A stretch of 64,000 nucleotides of DNA from Curtobacterium sp. GC_Cur_3 (GTDB lineage: Bacteria > Actinomycetota > Actinomycetes > Actinomycetales > Microbacteriaceae): assembly GCF_026544205.1 (NCBI RefSeq), contig NZ_JALNUI010000023.1, forward strand, positions 1 through 64,000, written 5' to 3'. Both the position numbers and the translations under genes were made by a program. Positions 52,405 through 60,318 of this stretch are shown here, piece after piece. How positions within the stretch are numbered: position 1 is the first letter of the stretch; each line of letters opens with the position of its first letter. The notes beneath the pieces are model-generated. The model saw nothing but the letters and a program-made list of their open reading frames with translations. It was not told the origin of the DNA and ran no database searches.

Positions 52405-52593
52405 CCAGCGCCGCCGGTCTCGCTGCACGATCGTGACGAACACCACGTCCTCATCGCGAGCGATCTGCATGTCGTACACCGCCTGGAACGCTCGGAGTCC
52501 GATCTCGTTCAGTGCCGCAGTCCCGATCGCCGCGACGACCGTCGCCACCGCCGCGGGCGGCCAGGCCGCGAGCACCTCGGTCCCCGCCGTCAT
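52204..52593 (-). CDS. Hypothetical small protein overlapping merR antisense
   Basis: 129 residues. The ATG at 52593 has a very strong GGGGAGGAGG 5 nt upstream and a TAGCGT -10 candidate about 40 bp before, both unlikely by chance. The first ~60 residues look like a genuine protein with an Ala/Val-rich helix (AWPPAAVATVVAAIGTAALNE) and FQAVYDMQIARDEDVVFVTIV; the rest is antisense to merR and low in structure. Family not recognised. A frameshift or an annotation end near 52404 is possible. Confidence 0.45.
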   Translation of the reverse strand: MTAGTEVLAAWPPAAVATVVAAIGTAALNEIGLRAFQAVYDMQIARDEDVVFVTIVQRDRRRWSGEGGAQGAERADELLGHARPLDELRVPGSGVLEEGVEARCPCGRVVRVGARQPVDDAEQVAHLLE

Positions 52594-52633
52594 GAGGACC
52601 TCCTCCCCTGCTCGCGACCCGGCCACGTCGAGA

Positions 52634-52639
52634 ACGCTA
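52634..52639 (-). promoter_or_regulatory. Candidate -10 for the small protein at 52204-52593
   Basis: TAGCGT on the minus strand, 40 nt before the ATG; a leader with ribosome site follows, unlike the leaderless set. A half family A repeat lies just upstream at about 52655-52672. Confidence 0.4.
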
Positions 52640-52753
52640 CGGAGCGCCCGGGTCGAGCCGAGCCTCCCGTCCGCATCGGTGGAGAACGACCGACGCGAGC
52701 CGACCTGTGGAGGGAAGCAATCCCGCGCACATGGACCGCCGCGCCCGTCCCGG

Positions 52754-52759
52754 TAGACT
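52754..52759 (+). promoter_or_regulatory. -10 element of leaderless promoter for aspS
   Basis: TAGACT ends 8 nt before the GTG at 52768. Confidence 0.6.
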
Positions 52760-52767
52760 CGACGACC

Positions 52768-54108
52768 GTGATCGAACGCACCCGCATCAGCGACCTCGCA
52801 GCACTCCCCGACGGTCCCGTCTCCGTGGCCGGATGGGTCGAGACCGTCCGCGACCAGAAGAAGGTGCAGTTCGTCGTGCTCCGCGACGAGACCGGCGCCG
52901 TCCAGCTCGTCAACCCCGCCACGCGCGAAGCCGTCGAGGGCGACGACGCCTCGGCGACCGCGCTCGCCACGACGGAGTCGATCTCCGGTCTGGCGCACGG
53001 CTCCTTCATCCACGTGACCGGCACGCTCAAGCACGACGAGCGCGTCAAGCTCGGTGGCCTCGAGGTCAAGGTCGGCGAACTGACCGTCGTCAGCGCCGCC
53101 ATCCCGGAGACGCCGATCGCGGACGACTCCTCGCTCGACAAGCGCCTCGACTGGCGCTTCCTCGACCTGCGCAACCGCAAGCAGAACCTGATCTTCCGCA
53201 TCCAGACGACGCTGGAGCATGCCTTCCGCACCTACTGGGTCGAGCGCGACTACATCGAGATCCACACCCCGAAGCTGATGGCGTCGGCGTCCGAGTCGCG
53301 CGCGGAGCTCTTCCAGCTCGAGTACTTCGAGACGACCGCCTACCTGGCGCAGTCGCCGCAGAACTTCAAGCAGATGGCGCAGCCCGCTGGCTTCGGTGCC
53401 GTTTTCGAGATCGCCGACGCCTTCCGCGCTGACCCGTCGTTCACCTCGCGCCACGCGACCGAGTTCACGAGCGTCGACGCCGAGTTCTCGTGGATCGAGT
53501 CGCACGAGGACGTCATGGCGATGCACGAGGAGGTCCTCGTCGCGGGCATCACGGCCGTCAAGGAGAAGTACGGCGACGCGATCCAGGAGGTCTTCGGCTT
53601 CGAGCTGCAGGTCCCGTCCACGCCGTTCCCGCGCGTGACCCTGGCCGAGGCCCGCACGATCGTCGCCGAGAGCGGTCACGACGTCGTCCGCGCCGACGGC
53701 GACCTGGACCCCGAGGGCGAGCGCCGCGTGTCCGCCTGGGCCAAGGAGCACCACGGCTCCGAGTTCGTCTTCGTCACCGACTACGACGCCTCGATCCGGC
53801 CGTACTACCACATGCGCCACGCCGACGACCCGACGCTCACGAACAGCTACGACCTGCTGTTCAACGGCGCCGAGATCTCCACGGGCGCCCAGCGCGAGCA
53901 CCGCGTCGACGTCCTCACCGCGCAGGCGGAGGAGAAGGGCCTCGACCCCGCCGAGCTCGGCTGGTACCTCGACTTCTTCCGGTACGGCGTGCCGCCGCAC
54001 GGCGGGTTCGGCATGGGCCTGGCGCGCGTGCTGATGCTCATGCTCGGCGAGCCGTCGATCCGCGAGGTCACCTACCTGTTCCGCGGCCCGACGCGCCTCA
54101 CCCCGTAG
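52768..54108 (+). CDS. aspS: Aspartate-tRNA ligase, archaeal/non-discriminating type
   Basis: 446 residues, far shorter than the usual bacterial AspRS (about 590) because the GAD insertion is absent. OB-fold VSVAGWVETVRDQKKVQFVVLRD; class II motif 2 in FEIADAFRADPSFTSRHATEF; motif 3 GMGLARVLMLMLG; and FETTAYLAQSPQNFKQMA is typical of archaeal AspRS. Such enzymes often charge both tRNA-Asp and tRNA-Asn, leaving GatCAB to convert Asp-tRNA-Asn. Whether another AspRS exists is not visible. Confidence 0.95.
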   Translation: MIERTRISDLAALPDGPVSVAGWVETVRDQKKVQFVVLRDETGAVQLVNPATREAVEGDDASATALATTESISGLAHGSFIHVTGTLKHDERVKLGGLEVKVGELTVVSAAIPETPIADDSSLDKRLDWRFLDLRNRKQNLIFRIQTTLEHAFRTYWVERDYIEIHTPKLMASASESRAELFQLEYFETTAYLAQSPQNFKQMAQPAGFGAVFEIADAFRADPSFTSRHATEFTSVDAEFSWIESHEDVMAMHEEVLVAGITAVKEKYGDAIQEVFGFELQVPSTPFPRVTLAEARTIVAESGHDVVRADGDLDPEGERRVSAWAKEHHGSEFVFVTDYDASIRPYYHMRHADDPTLTNSYDLLFNGAEISTGAQREHRVDVLTAQAEEKGLDPAELGWYLDFFRYGVPPHGGFGMGLARVLMLMLGEPSIREVTYLFRGPTRLTP

Positions 54109-54127
54109 GCACCACGTCCCAGTGCAC

Positions 54128-54166
54128 AGCGAACGCCGCCCCCGACACCGGGAGGCGGCGTTCGCT
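54128..54166. terminator. Bidirectional hairpin terminator between aspS and glutaredoxin gene
   Basis: Perfect 13-bp arms AGCGAACGCCGCC (54128-54140) and GGCGGCGTTCGCT (54154-54166) between convergent genes. Confidence 0.8.
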
Positions 54167-54176
54167 GTCTCGCGGA

Positions 54177-54431
54177 CTACGCGTGACTGCCGGCGCGCTC
54201 CAGCGCTGCCGTGAGTCGAGCGGCGTCCACGCGCCAGTTGCTGTGCACCCGGCCGTCGATGAGCACGACGGGGATGTCCTCCGCGTACTCGAGCCGGAGT
54301 GCCTCGTCGTCGAGGATCGACCGCTCGGTCAGCGTCACGCCGGGGTGGGCGGCGACGACGGACTCGACGATCGGTCTGGCGTCGTCGCAGAGGTGGCATC
54401 CGGGCTTGGTGAGGAGCGTCACGGCTGGCAT
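54177..54431 (-). CDS. Glutaredoxin family protein
   Basis: 84 residues. Redox pair in LLTKPGCHLCDDA (C12 and C15), cis-Pro in DIPVVLIDG. It resembles NrdH/DUF836-type thioltransferases; electron donor unknown. ATG is 6 nt after TACCCT, so probably leaderless. Confidence 0.9.
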   Translation of the reverse strand: MPAVTLLTKPGCHLCDDARPIVESVVAAHPGVTLTERSILDDEALRLEYAEDIPVVLIDGRVHSNWRVDAARLTAALERAGSHA

Positions 54432-54437
54432 GGGTCC

Positions 54438-54443
54438 AGGGTA
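54438..54443 (-). promoter_or_regulatory. -10 element of leaderless promoter for the glutaredoxin gene
   Basis: TACCCT on the minus strand, 6 nt before the ATG at 54431. Confidence 0.55.
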
Positions 54444-54461
54444 GACCGCCCGGGAAATGCG

Positions 54462-54485
54462 AAAGCCCCGGCGAACCGGGGCTTC
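54462..54485 (-). terminator. Terminator of the bS22 gene
   Basis: AGCCCCGG (54464-54471) and CCGGGGCT (54476-54483) with a 4-nt loop, followed on the minus strand by TTTCGCATTT. Confidence 0.75.
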
Positions 54486-54503
54486 TGCGGCAAGTCCTTC
54501 GAC

Positions 54504-54602
54504 TTACTTCTTGTTGCGACGCTGGTGGCGCGTCTTGCGAAGGAGCTTGCGGTGCTTCTTCTTCGCCATGCGCTTGCGACGCTTCTTGATGACAGAACCC
54601 AT
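54504..54602 (-). CDS. Ribosomal protein bS22 (AURKAIP1/COX24 domain)
   Basis: 32 residues, nearly all basic: [20 protein letters not shown] is the start and it ends RRNKK. This matches the very short small-subunit protein bS22 of actinobacteria, described in mycobacterial 30S structures. It lies upstream of the glutaredoxin gene and downstream of the excisionase-like regulator gene, with its own terminator. Too short for most gene finders. Confidence 0.92.
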   Translation of the reverse strand: MGSVIKKRRKRMAKKKHRKLLRKTRHQRRNKK

Positions 54603-54732
54603 GTGGACCTCGCTCGGACTGATGGTGATGTACGGACACCGGGCCGATGAAGCCGCGGAAAATCAACCTGCCCGATGCTACCGGAGCGCGACTGTGATGT
54701 CGAACGCGCCGACTCGCCGGGGCCGGGTGGCG

Positions 54733-54927
54733 CTAGCCGACGTCGGCGATCCCGCCGCGCAGGACCTCGGCGACGGCGGACTCCGGCACGCGGAAGGACC
54801 GGCCGAACCGGATCGCGGGGAGCTCCCCCGCGTGGACCATCCGGTACACGGTCATCTTCGAGACGCGCATCATCTCGGCGACCTCAGCGACGGTGAGGAA
54901 GCGGACGTCGTCGAAACTGCCGGCCAT
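54733..54927 (-). CDS. Excisionase-type (BldC-like) helix-turn-helix DNA-binding protein
   Basis: 64 residues. FLTVAEVAEMMRVSKMTVYR is a winged MerR/Xis-like helix-turn-helix and GELPAIRFGRSFRVPESAV the wing. It is a conserved single-domain regulator found next to bS22 in actinobacteria, of the same fold as BldC. No phage integration genes are nearby, so a chromosomal regulator is more likely than an excisionase. Confidence 0.88.
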   Translation of the reverse strand: MAGSFDDVRFLTVAEVAEMMRVSKMTVYRMVHAGELPAIRFGRSFRVPESAVAEVLRGGIADVG

Positions 54928-55036
54928 GGTCCGCCTTCGGTCGCTCGCGCTCTGATCTGGACGCGGGAGATTGGTGTGACCTGAGTGGTCACTGGCAACT
55001 GTAGGGGCGCGTGCGGTCCGTGTCCAGGCTGCCGGG

Positions 55037-55552
55037 TCAGTCCTGGTCGGGCCGTTTCGTGAAGCGCCGACGCGAGGTCTCCACGACCCGTTCCCAGCCC
55101 TGCTGCGCACCCGAGAACGCGGCGGTCGCGCGGTGCGAGGCCTCGGCCATGACCCGCCCGAGTTCGATGCCGACCTCCACCGTCGCCTTGCCCGCGACGC
55201 CGTTCCGCCGCACCGACACGGGCTGCCCGTCGGGCGTCCACGCGGTGGTGGCTGGGGTGCCGTCGGCGTCGACCGCGCCGGTGAACGGCATGACCCACTC
55301 CTCGATGTGCAGCAGCGGCTCCGGGTCGAGCCGGTAGAAGCGGTGCTGCCCCTCTTCTCGCGAGGTGACGAGGCCGATGTCCCGGAGCACGCGGAGGTGC
55401 TTGGAGACCGTCGGCTGGCTGACCCCGAGCTTCTCGACGAGCTGCCCGACGCTGAGCTCCCCCGCGGTGGCGTCGGAACCGTACGCGGCGAGCAGCGTCC
55501 CGAGGAGCTCCCGGCGCGTCGGGTCCGCGACCACGCTGAAGATGTCGGCCAT
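55037..55552 (-). CDS. ArsR family transcriptional regulator
   Basis: 171 residues. The winged helix spans MADIFSVVADPTRRELLGTLL to SQPTVSKHLRVLRDIGLVTSREEGQHRFYRL; the C-terminal ~80 residues have no recognised domain. No metal-binding cysteine pair, so it senses something other than arsenic-type metals. Leaderless ATG after TAGCCT. Divergent from ktrB. Confidence 0.92.
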   Translation of the reverse strand: MADIFSVVADPTRRELLGTLLAAYGSDATAGELSVGQLVEKLGVSQPTVSKHLRVLRDIGLVTSREEGQHRFYRLDPEPLLHIEEWVMPFTGAVDADGTPATTAWTPDGQPVSVRRNGVAGKATVEVGIELGRVMAEASHRATAAFSGAQQGWERVVETSRRRFTKRPDQD

Positions 55553-55558
55553 GGGGAG

Positions 55559-55564
55559 AGGCTA
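55559..55564 (-). promoter_or_regulatory. -10 element of leaderless promoter for the ArsR gene
   Basis: TAGCCT on the minus strand, 6 nt before the ATG at 55552. Confidence 0.55.
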
Positions 55565-55623
55565 ACCGGCCGACCGCGGATGTACCATGCGATGCGTCCC
55601 GCCCATGTCCTCGGAGGCATACG

Positions 55624-57057
55624 ATGCTCGATCGCACGGAGGCCCCGAAGGTCCCGCCGACCCCGAGTCGCAAGCGTCCGTCGCGCATCGGGACGGTCCT
55701 CCGCTCGTCGCCGTCACGCCTGGCGATCGTGGTCTTCGTCGCGTTGGTCTTCGTCTTCACGGCCCTGTTCATGACCCCGCTCGCGGCAGCCGACGGGCAG
55801 TCGACGCACTTCGCGGACGCGCTCTTCACCGCCGCGTCCGTCGTCTGCGTCACCGGGCTCGCCACCGTCGACATGGCGACGCACTGGTCGGTCTTCGGCA
55901 AGACGCTCGTCGTCATCGGCACGCAGATCGGCGCGGTCGGCGTGCTGACCTTCGCGTCGATCCTGGGCCTGTTCGTCACGCGGAAGCTCGGGCTGCGCGC
56001 CAAGCTCATGGCCGCCGGGGACTCGAACCCGCTCCGCACGCACCACGGCGCCGTGCCGGAGGGCCAGGCCGTGCGGCTCGGCGAGGTCGGCACGCTGCTC
56101 GCCACGGTCGCGGTGAGCACGCTGTCGATCGAGATCGTGCTCGGGCTGCTGCTCCTGCCGTCGGTGCTCCTCGCCGGGATGCCGTTCTGGACGGCGGTCG
56201 GCGACTCCTTCTACTACGCGGCGATGGCGTTCACGAACACCGGCTTCGCGCCGAACGCCAGCGGGCTCGACCCGTTCGCCCACGACTACTGGTTCCTGAC
56301 CCTGCTGATGATCGGCGTCGTCGCTGGTTCGATCGGCTTCCCGGTCATCCGTGCCCTGACGAAGCAGCTCCGCACCCCGCGTCGGTGGCCGATCCACGTC
56401 AAGCTCACGCTCGCCACGAGCGCCGTCCTGCTCGTCGGCGGTGCGGTCGTCTACATCGCGCTCGAGGCCTCGAACCCGGCGACCTTCGGCCGCGAGGGCG
56501 CCGGACGCACCGCCTTCCAGGCCCTGTTCCTGTCGACGATGACCCGTTCGGGCGGCTTCTCCCTCGTCGACTTCGACCAGCTGAACGGGTCGAGCCTGCT
56601 CGTCACGGACATGCTCATGTTCATCGGCGGCGGTTCCGCGTCGACCGCCGGCGGCATCAAGGTCACGACCCTCGCGGTGCTCTTCCTGGCTGCGGTGGCC
56701 GAGGCCCGTGGGCGCCAGAGCATGGAGGCCTTCGGTCGCCGGATCCCGAGCGACGTGCTCCGCGTCGCGGTCGCCGTCGTGCTGTGGGGAGCGACCATCG
56801 TCGCCATCGCCACGGTCGTCCTGCTGCAGATCACGCACGAGTCGCTCGACCGCGTGCTGTTCGAGGTCATCTCGGCCTTCGCCACGTGCGGCCTGTCCTC
56901 CGGCGTCTCCGCCGACCTGCCGGAATCCGGCAAGTACGTGCTCGCCGCCACGATGTTCCTCGGCCGTGTCGGTACAGTGACCATCGCCGCAGCGCTGGCC
57001 GCCAGCCAGAGCCGGCAACTGTTCCGCCGTCCCGAGGAGAGGCCGATCGTTGGCTGA
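55624..57057 (+). CDS. ktrB: Potassium uptake channel subunit KtrB/TrkH
   Basis: 477 residues. Four pore loops with the conserved Gly are visible: VCVTGLATVD, AFTNTGFAPN, TRSGGFSLVD and FATCGLSSGVS, each between two membrane helices. It forms the K+ (Na+-coupled) channel gated by the next gene product. Its stop overlaps that gene's start by 8 bp. Confidence 0.95.
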   Translation: MLDRTEAPKVPPTPSRKRPSRIGTVLRSSPSRLAIVVFVALVFVFTALFMTPLAAADGQSTHFADALFTAASVVCVTGLATVDMATHWSVFGKTLVVIGTQIGAVGVLTFASILGLFVTRKLGLRAKLMAAGDSNPLRTHHGAVPEGQAVRLGEVGTLLATVAVSTLSIEIVLGLLLLPSVLLAGMPFWTAVGDSFYYAAMAFTNTGFAPNASGLDPFAHDYWFLTLLMIGVVAGSIGFPVIRALTKQLRTPRRWPIHVKLTLATSAVLLVGGAVVYIALEASNPATFGREGAGRTAFQALFLSTMTRSGGFSLVDFDQLNGSSLLVTDMLMFIGGGSASTAGGIKVTTLAVLFLAAVAEARGRQSMEAFGRRIPSDVLRVAVAVVLWGATIVAIATVVLLQITHESLDRVLFEVISAFATCGLSSGVSADLPESGKYVLAATMFLGRVGTVTIAAALAASQSRQLFRRPEERPIVG

Positions 57058-57745
57058 CCGAACCCGCCCGCCGCACCCGCTCGGCGCCGTCAGCCACGAC
57101 GCGCCGGTGCTCGTGATCGGCCTCGGCCGCTTCGGCGCCGCCACCGCCGGCCAGCTCGAGCGGCAGGACCGCGAGGTCCTGGTCGTCGACACCGACGCCG
57201 GCCTGGTCCAGAAGTGGTCGGACCGCGTCACGCACGCCGTGCAGGCCGACGCCACCGACATCGACGCCCTGCGGCAGATCGGTGCTGGCGACTTCCCGAT
57301 CGCCGTCGTCGGCACCGGCAGCGACCTCGAGTCGAGCGTGCTCATCACCGCGAACCTCGTCGACCTCGGCATCCCGCAGATCTGGGCGAAGGCGATCAGC
57401 CGCTCGCACGGCACGATCCTGTCGCGCATCGGCGCCAACCACGTCGTCTACCCCGAGCGCGAGGCCGGCGAGCGCACCGCGCACCTGGTGTCCGGCCGGA
57501 TGCTCGACTTCATCGAGTTCGACGACGACTTCGCCGTGGTCAAGATGTTCCCGCCCCGCACGGTGCGCGGGAAGGACCTGGCCACGACCGTCATCCGCAC
57601 CCGGTTCGGCCTCACGGTCCTCGGCATCAAGCCGCCCGGCGAGCCGTTCGTGCCGGCGACGCCGGAGAGCGTGATCGGCGAGCACGACGTGATCATCGTG
57701 TCCGGCTCGACCTCGGCACTGGAGCGCTTCGCCGCCCTGGAGTGA
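57050..57745 (+). CDS. ktrA: Potassium uptake regulatory subunit KtrA/TrkA
   Basis: 231 residues from a TTG at 57050 with GAGGAGAGG upstream. RCK_N domain with nucleotide site VLVIGLGRFGAATAGQL and acidic VVDTDAGLV; C-terminal RCK_C domain with LGIKPPGEPFVPATP and HDVIIVSGS. It binds ATP/ADP or c-di-AMP and gates the channel. Confidence 0.95.
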   Translation: MADRTRPPHPLGAVSHDAPVLVIGLGRFGAATAGQLERQDREVLVVDTDAGLVQKWSDRVTHAVQADATDIDALRQIGAGDFPIAVVGTGSDLESSVLITANLVDLGIPQIWAKAISRSHGTILSRIGANHVVYPEREAGERTAHLVSGRMLDFIEFDDDFAVVKMFPPRTVRGKDLATTVIRTRFGLTVLGIKPPGEPFVPATPESVIGEHDVIIVSGSTSALERFAALE

Positions 57746-57758
57746 CCAGAGGGCGGAC

Positions 57759-57792
57759 GGGAGGCTCGTGGCGGCGCCGCCACGAGCCTCCC
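57759..57792. repeat. Palindromic repeat, family A (perfect 34-bp palindrome)
   Basis: A perfect palindrome with no loop, core GGGAGGCTCGTGGCGGC, between convergent ktrA and proC; probable bidirectional terminator. Confidence 0.88.
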
Positions 57793-57865
57793 CCCACCGG
57801 CACGGCCCGACCGCCGCTGGCGCGTCGGTCGGGAACCGGCGGCGTGGGCCCAGTCCGCCTCGCGT

Positions 57866-58696
57866 CTAGAGCTTCGACAGCTCCTCGGCACGCGCTATGG
57901 CCGCGTCCGCGGCGCGGCGGAGCGTCGCGGCGAGGTCGGCCTCCTGCAGGACGGCGACGGCGCGCTCGGTGGTGCCCTTCGGACTCGTGACCGCCCGGCG
58001 GAGGTCGGCCAGCGCACGACCGGAGCGCTCGAGGAGCTCGACCGCGCCGCGCATCGTGCCCTGCACCATCGTCTCGGCCTGCTCCGGCGTGAACCCGAGC
58101 GACTCGGCGGCCTGCTGCCACTGCTCGATGAGCAGGAACACGTAGGCGGGGCCGGAGCCGGACACCGCGGACAGGGCGTCGAGGCGGTCCTCGGGCACCT
58201 CGAGCACGGAGCCGGACACGTCGAACACGCTCGATGCCAGGGCGACGGCCGCGGCGTCGGCGGACGCGCCCCCGCTGACGCCGGTGACCCCGTGACCCAC
58301 GCCGATCGGCGTGTTCGGCAGTGCGCGGACGACACGGACGGAGTCGGGCACACGACCCTCCATCGCTGCCGTCGTGACACCGACGGCGACGGACACCACG
58401 ACGGCGCCGGGGTCGAGGTCCCCCGCGACCTCGTCGAGCAGGTCGCCGATCACGAACGGCTTCACGCCGAGCACCACCAGGCCTGCCCCGCGCACGGCGG
58501 CACGGTTCGCATCGGGGTCCGTGTCACTGGCACGGGCGTCGAGACCGCGCTCCCGGTGCGCCGCCGCGGACGCCTCGGACTTCGTCGTCAGGACCACCGT
58601 CTCCGGGGCGAGACCCGCGGCGAGGAGGCCGTCGAGGACCGCGCCGGACATGGAACCGACGCCGAGGAGGGCGGTGCGGGGCAGTTCGATCGTCAT
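57866..58696 (-). CDS. proC: Pyrroline-5-carboxylate reductase
   Basis: 276 residues. NAD(P) site LLGVGSMSGAVLDGLL, VVLGVKPFVIGDLL, RALPNTPIGVGHGVTGVSGG and the family signature ALSAVSGSGPAYVFLLIE with LRRAVTSPKGTTERAV. Last step of proline synthesis. Leaderless ATG. Confidence 0.96.
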   Translation of the reverse strand: MTIELPRTALLGVGSMSGAVLDGLLAAGLAPETVVLTTKSEASAAAHRERGLDARASDTDPDANRAAVRGAGLVVLGVKPFVIGDLLDEVAGDLDPGAVVVSVAVGVTTAAMEGRVPDSVRVVRALPNTPIGVGHGVTGVSGGASADAAAVALASSVFDVSGSVLEVPEDRLDALSAVSGSGPAYVFLLIEQWQQAAESLGFTPEQAETMVQGTMRGAVELLERSGRALADLRRAVTSPKGTTERAVAVLQEADLAATLRRAADAAIARAEELSKL

Positions 58697-58702
58697 GGCC
58701 CG

Positions 58703-58708
58703 ACCCTA
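58703..58708 (-). promoter_or_regulatory. -10 element of leaderless promoter for proC
   Basis: TAGGGT on the minus strand, 6 nt before the ATG at 58696. Confidence 0.6.
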
Positions 58709-58724
58709 CCGAGCGGGCTGCCCG

Positions 58725-58730
58725 TAGGAT
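58725..58730 (+). promoter_or_regulatory. Candidate -10 for the cation diffusion facilitator gene
   Basis: TAGGAT, about 30 nt before the GTG at 58760, so this transcript has a short leader. Confidence 0.45.
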
Positions 58731-58759
58731 CGAGCAGCAGGTTCGAGACAGGGGTCACA

Positions 58760-59716
58760 GTGAGCGCTTCCGGAGGCAACCGGGCCATCTTCGCCGCACT
58801 CGGTGCGAACGTCGGCATCGCGATCGTGAAGTTCATCGCCGCCGCGATCAGCGGGTCCGCGTCGATGCTCGCGGAGGGCGTGCACTCGCTCGCCGACTCC
58901 GCGAACCAGCTCCTGCTGCTGCTCGGCGGCCGACGCGCCCGACGGGCAGCGGACGAGGAACACCCCTTCGGCTACGGCCGCGAGCGGTACGTCTACGCCT
59001 TCGTCGTGTCGATCGTCCTGTTCTCGGTCGGTGGCGTGTTCTCGCTCTACGAGGGCATCGAGAAGTTCGCCGACCCGCACCCGCTCGACAACTGGTGGCT
59101 GCCGATGCTGGTGCTCCTCATCGCCATCGGGCTCGAGGGCTTCTCGCTCCGCACCGCGCTGAAGGAGGCGAAGCCGAACAAGGGCTCGCTCTCGTGGGTG
59201 CAGTACGTGCGCCGGGCCAAGGCGCCGGAGCTCCCCGTCGTGATGCTCGAGGACACCGCTGCCCTGGTCGGGCTCGTCTTCGCGTTCTTCGGCGTCGGCC
59301 TCACCGCCCTGACCGGCAACGGGGTGTTCGACGCGATCGGCACCGTGCTCATCGCCGTGCTGCTCATCGCCGTCGCGCTCGTGCTCGGCGTCGAGACGAA
59401 GAGCCTGCTCGTCGGCGAGGGTGCCAGCGCCGCGGACGTGACGGCGATCAAGGCGGCCGTGCTCGACGGCCCCGAGGTCGAGTCGATCATCCACATCAAG
59501 ACCCTGTACCTCGGCCCGGACGAGCTCATGGTGGGCGTGAAGGTCGCGGTCGACGGCGACCGGCGCCTCGGGGACGTCGCCGCGGGCATCGACACCGTCG
59601 AGCAGCGGGTGCGTGCGGCCGTCCCGGTCGCCCGGGTCATCTACGTCGAACCCGACGTGCTCCGCACCGGGCCACGTCCGCCCACCGAGGCGATCGTGAT
59701 CCGCGCGGCGGACTGA
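58760..59716 (+). CDS. Cation diffusion facilitator family transporter
   Basis: 318 residues from a GTG at 58760. Six membrane helices; the metal site is in SASMLAEGVHSLADSANQLLLL and LEDTAALVGLVFAFFGVG, and the cytoplasmic metal-binding domain starts near EVESIIHIKTLYLG. It exports Zn2+, Fe2+ or Mn2+ by proton exchange. Divergent from proC. Confidence 0.93.
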   Translation: MSASGGNRAIFAALGANVGIAIVKFIAAAISGSASMLAEGVHSLADSANQLLLLLGGRRARRAADEEHPFGYGRERYVYAFVVSIVLFSVGGVFSLYEGIEKFADPHPLDNWWLPMLVLLIAIGLEGFSLRTALKEAKPNKGSLSWVQYVRRAKAPELPVVMLEDTAALVGLVFAFFGVGLTALTGNGVFDAIGTVLIAVLLIAVALVLGVETKSLLVGEGASAADVTAIKAAVLDGPEVESIIHIKTLYLGPDELMVGVKVAVDGDRRLGDVAAGIDTVEQRVRAAVPVARVIYVEPDVLRTGPRPPTEAIVIRAAD

Positions 59717-59725
59717 GCGGTCGCG

Positions 59726-59794
59726 GCGTCAGCGGCGCTCGGCGTCAGCGGTTCTCGCGCCGTCAGCGGTGCTCGCGCCGTCAGCGGCGCTCGC
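59726..59794. repeat. Four tandem 16-18-bp repeats including the tadA stop codon
   Basis: Units 59726-59741, 59742-59758, 59759-59776 and 59777-59794 follow GCCGTCAGCGGCGCTCGC. On the minus strand each encodes RERR-stop in frame relation like the end of tadA, whose TGA (59781-59783) lies in the last unit. Confidence 0.88.
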
Positions 59795-60248
59795 GGAAGA
59801 AGTCGTCCAGGAGCGCCGCGCACTGCTCCTCCAGCACCCCGGCCACGACTTCGCTCCGGTGCGGCAGTCGACGGTCACGCGCGATGTCGTAGACGCTGCC
59901 CGACGCCCCGGCCTTCGGGTCCCACGCGCCGAAGACCACCCGGGGCACCCGGGCCGCGAGGACCGCACCAGCGCACATCGGGCAGGGCTCGAGCGTGACG
60001 ACGAGCGTGTGCCGGTCGAGGTGCCAGTCCCCCGTCGCGGCGGCTGCTGCTCGGAGCGCGAGGACCTCGGCGTGTGCGGTCGGGTCCTGCGTCGCCTCAC
60101 GTTCGTTGCGACCGGTCGCCACCACGGCGCCGTGTTCGTCGAGCACCACGGCGCCGACGGGGACGTCCCCGGTGGCGAGGCACGCCCGGGCCTCCTCGAG
60201 CGCCCGTTCCATCGCCGCCACGTACGGACGGCCGGCGGGGTGCTCCAC
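59781..60248 (-). CDS. tadA: tRNA adenosine(34) deaminase
   Basis: 155 residues from a GTG at 60248 with AGGAGG upstream. Zinc deaminase motifs HAEVLALR (His59, Glu61) and TLEPCPMCAGA. It makes inosine at position 34 of tRNA-Arg(ACG). It ends in the FFRERR sequence duplicated by the adjoining repeats. Divergent from upp. Confidence 0.95.
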   Translation of the reverse strand: MEHPAGRPYVAAMERALEEARACLATGDVPVGAVVLDEHGAVVATGRNEREATQDPTAHAEVLALRAAAAATGDWHLDRHTLVVTLEPCPMCAGAVLAARVPRVVFGAWDPKAGASGSVYDIARDRRLPHRSEVVAGVLEEQCAALLDDFFRERR

Positions 60249-60305
60249 GGGTCCTCCTGGGGTTCCTCGGTGACGCCCGCGACCGCTGGTCGGCACGGGG
60301 CACGC

Positions 60306-60311
60306 TACGCT
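60306..60311 (+). promoter_or_regulatory. -10 element of leaderless promoter for upp
   Basis: TACGCT ends 7 nt before the ATG at 60319. Confidence 0.6.
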
Positions 60312-60318
60312 CGACCCT

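Noticed and set aside
54733-54927. Excisionase as evidence of a prophage
   Set aside because: No integrase, attachment site or phage gene nearby, and the protein is a conserved single-domain actinobacterial regulator.
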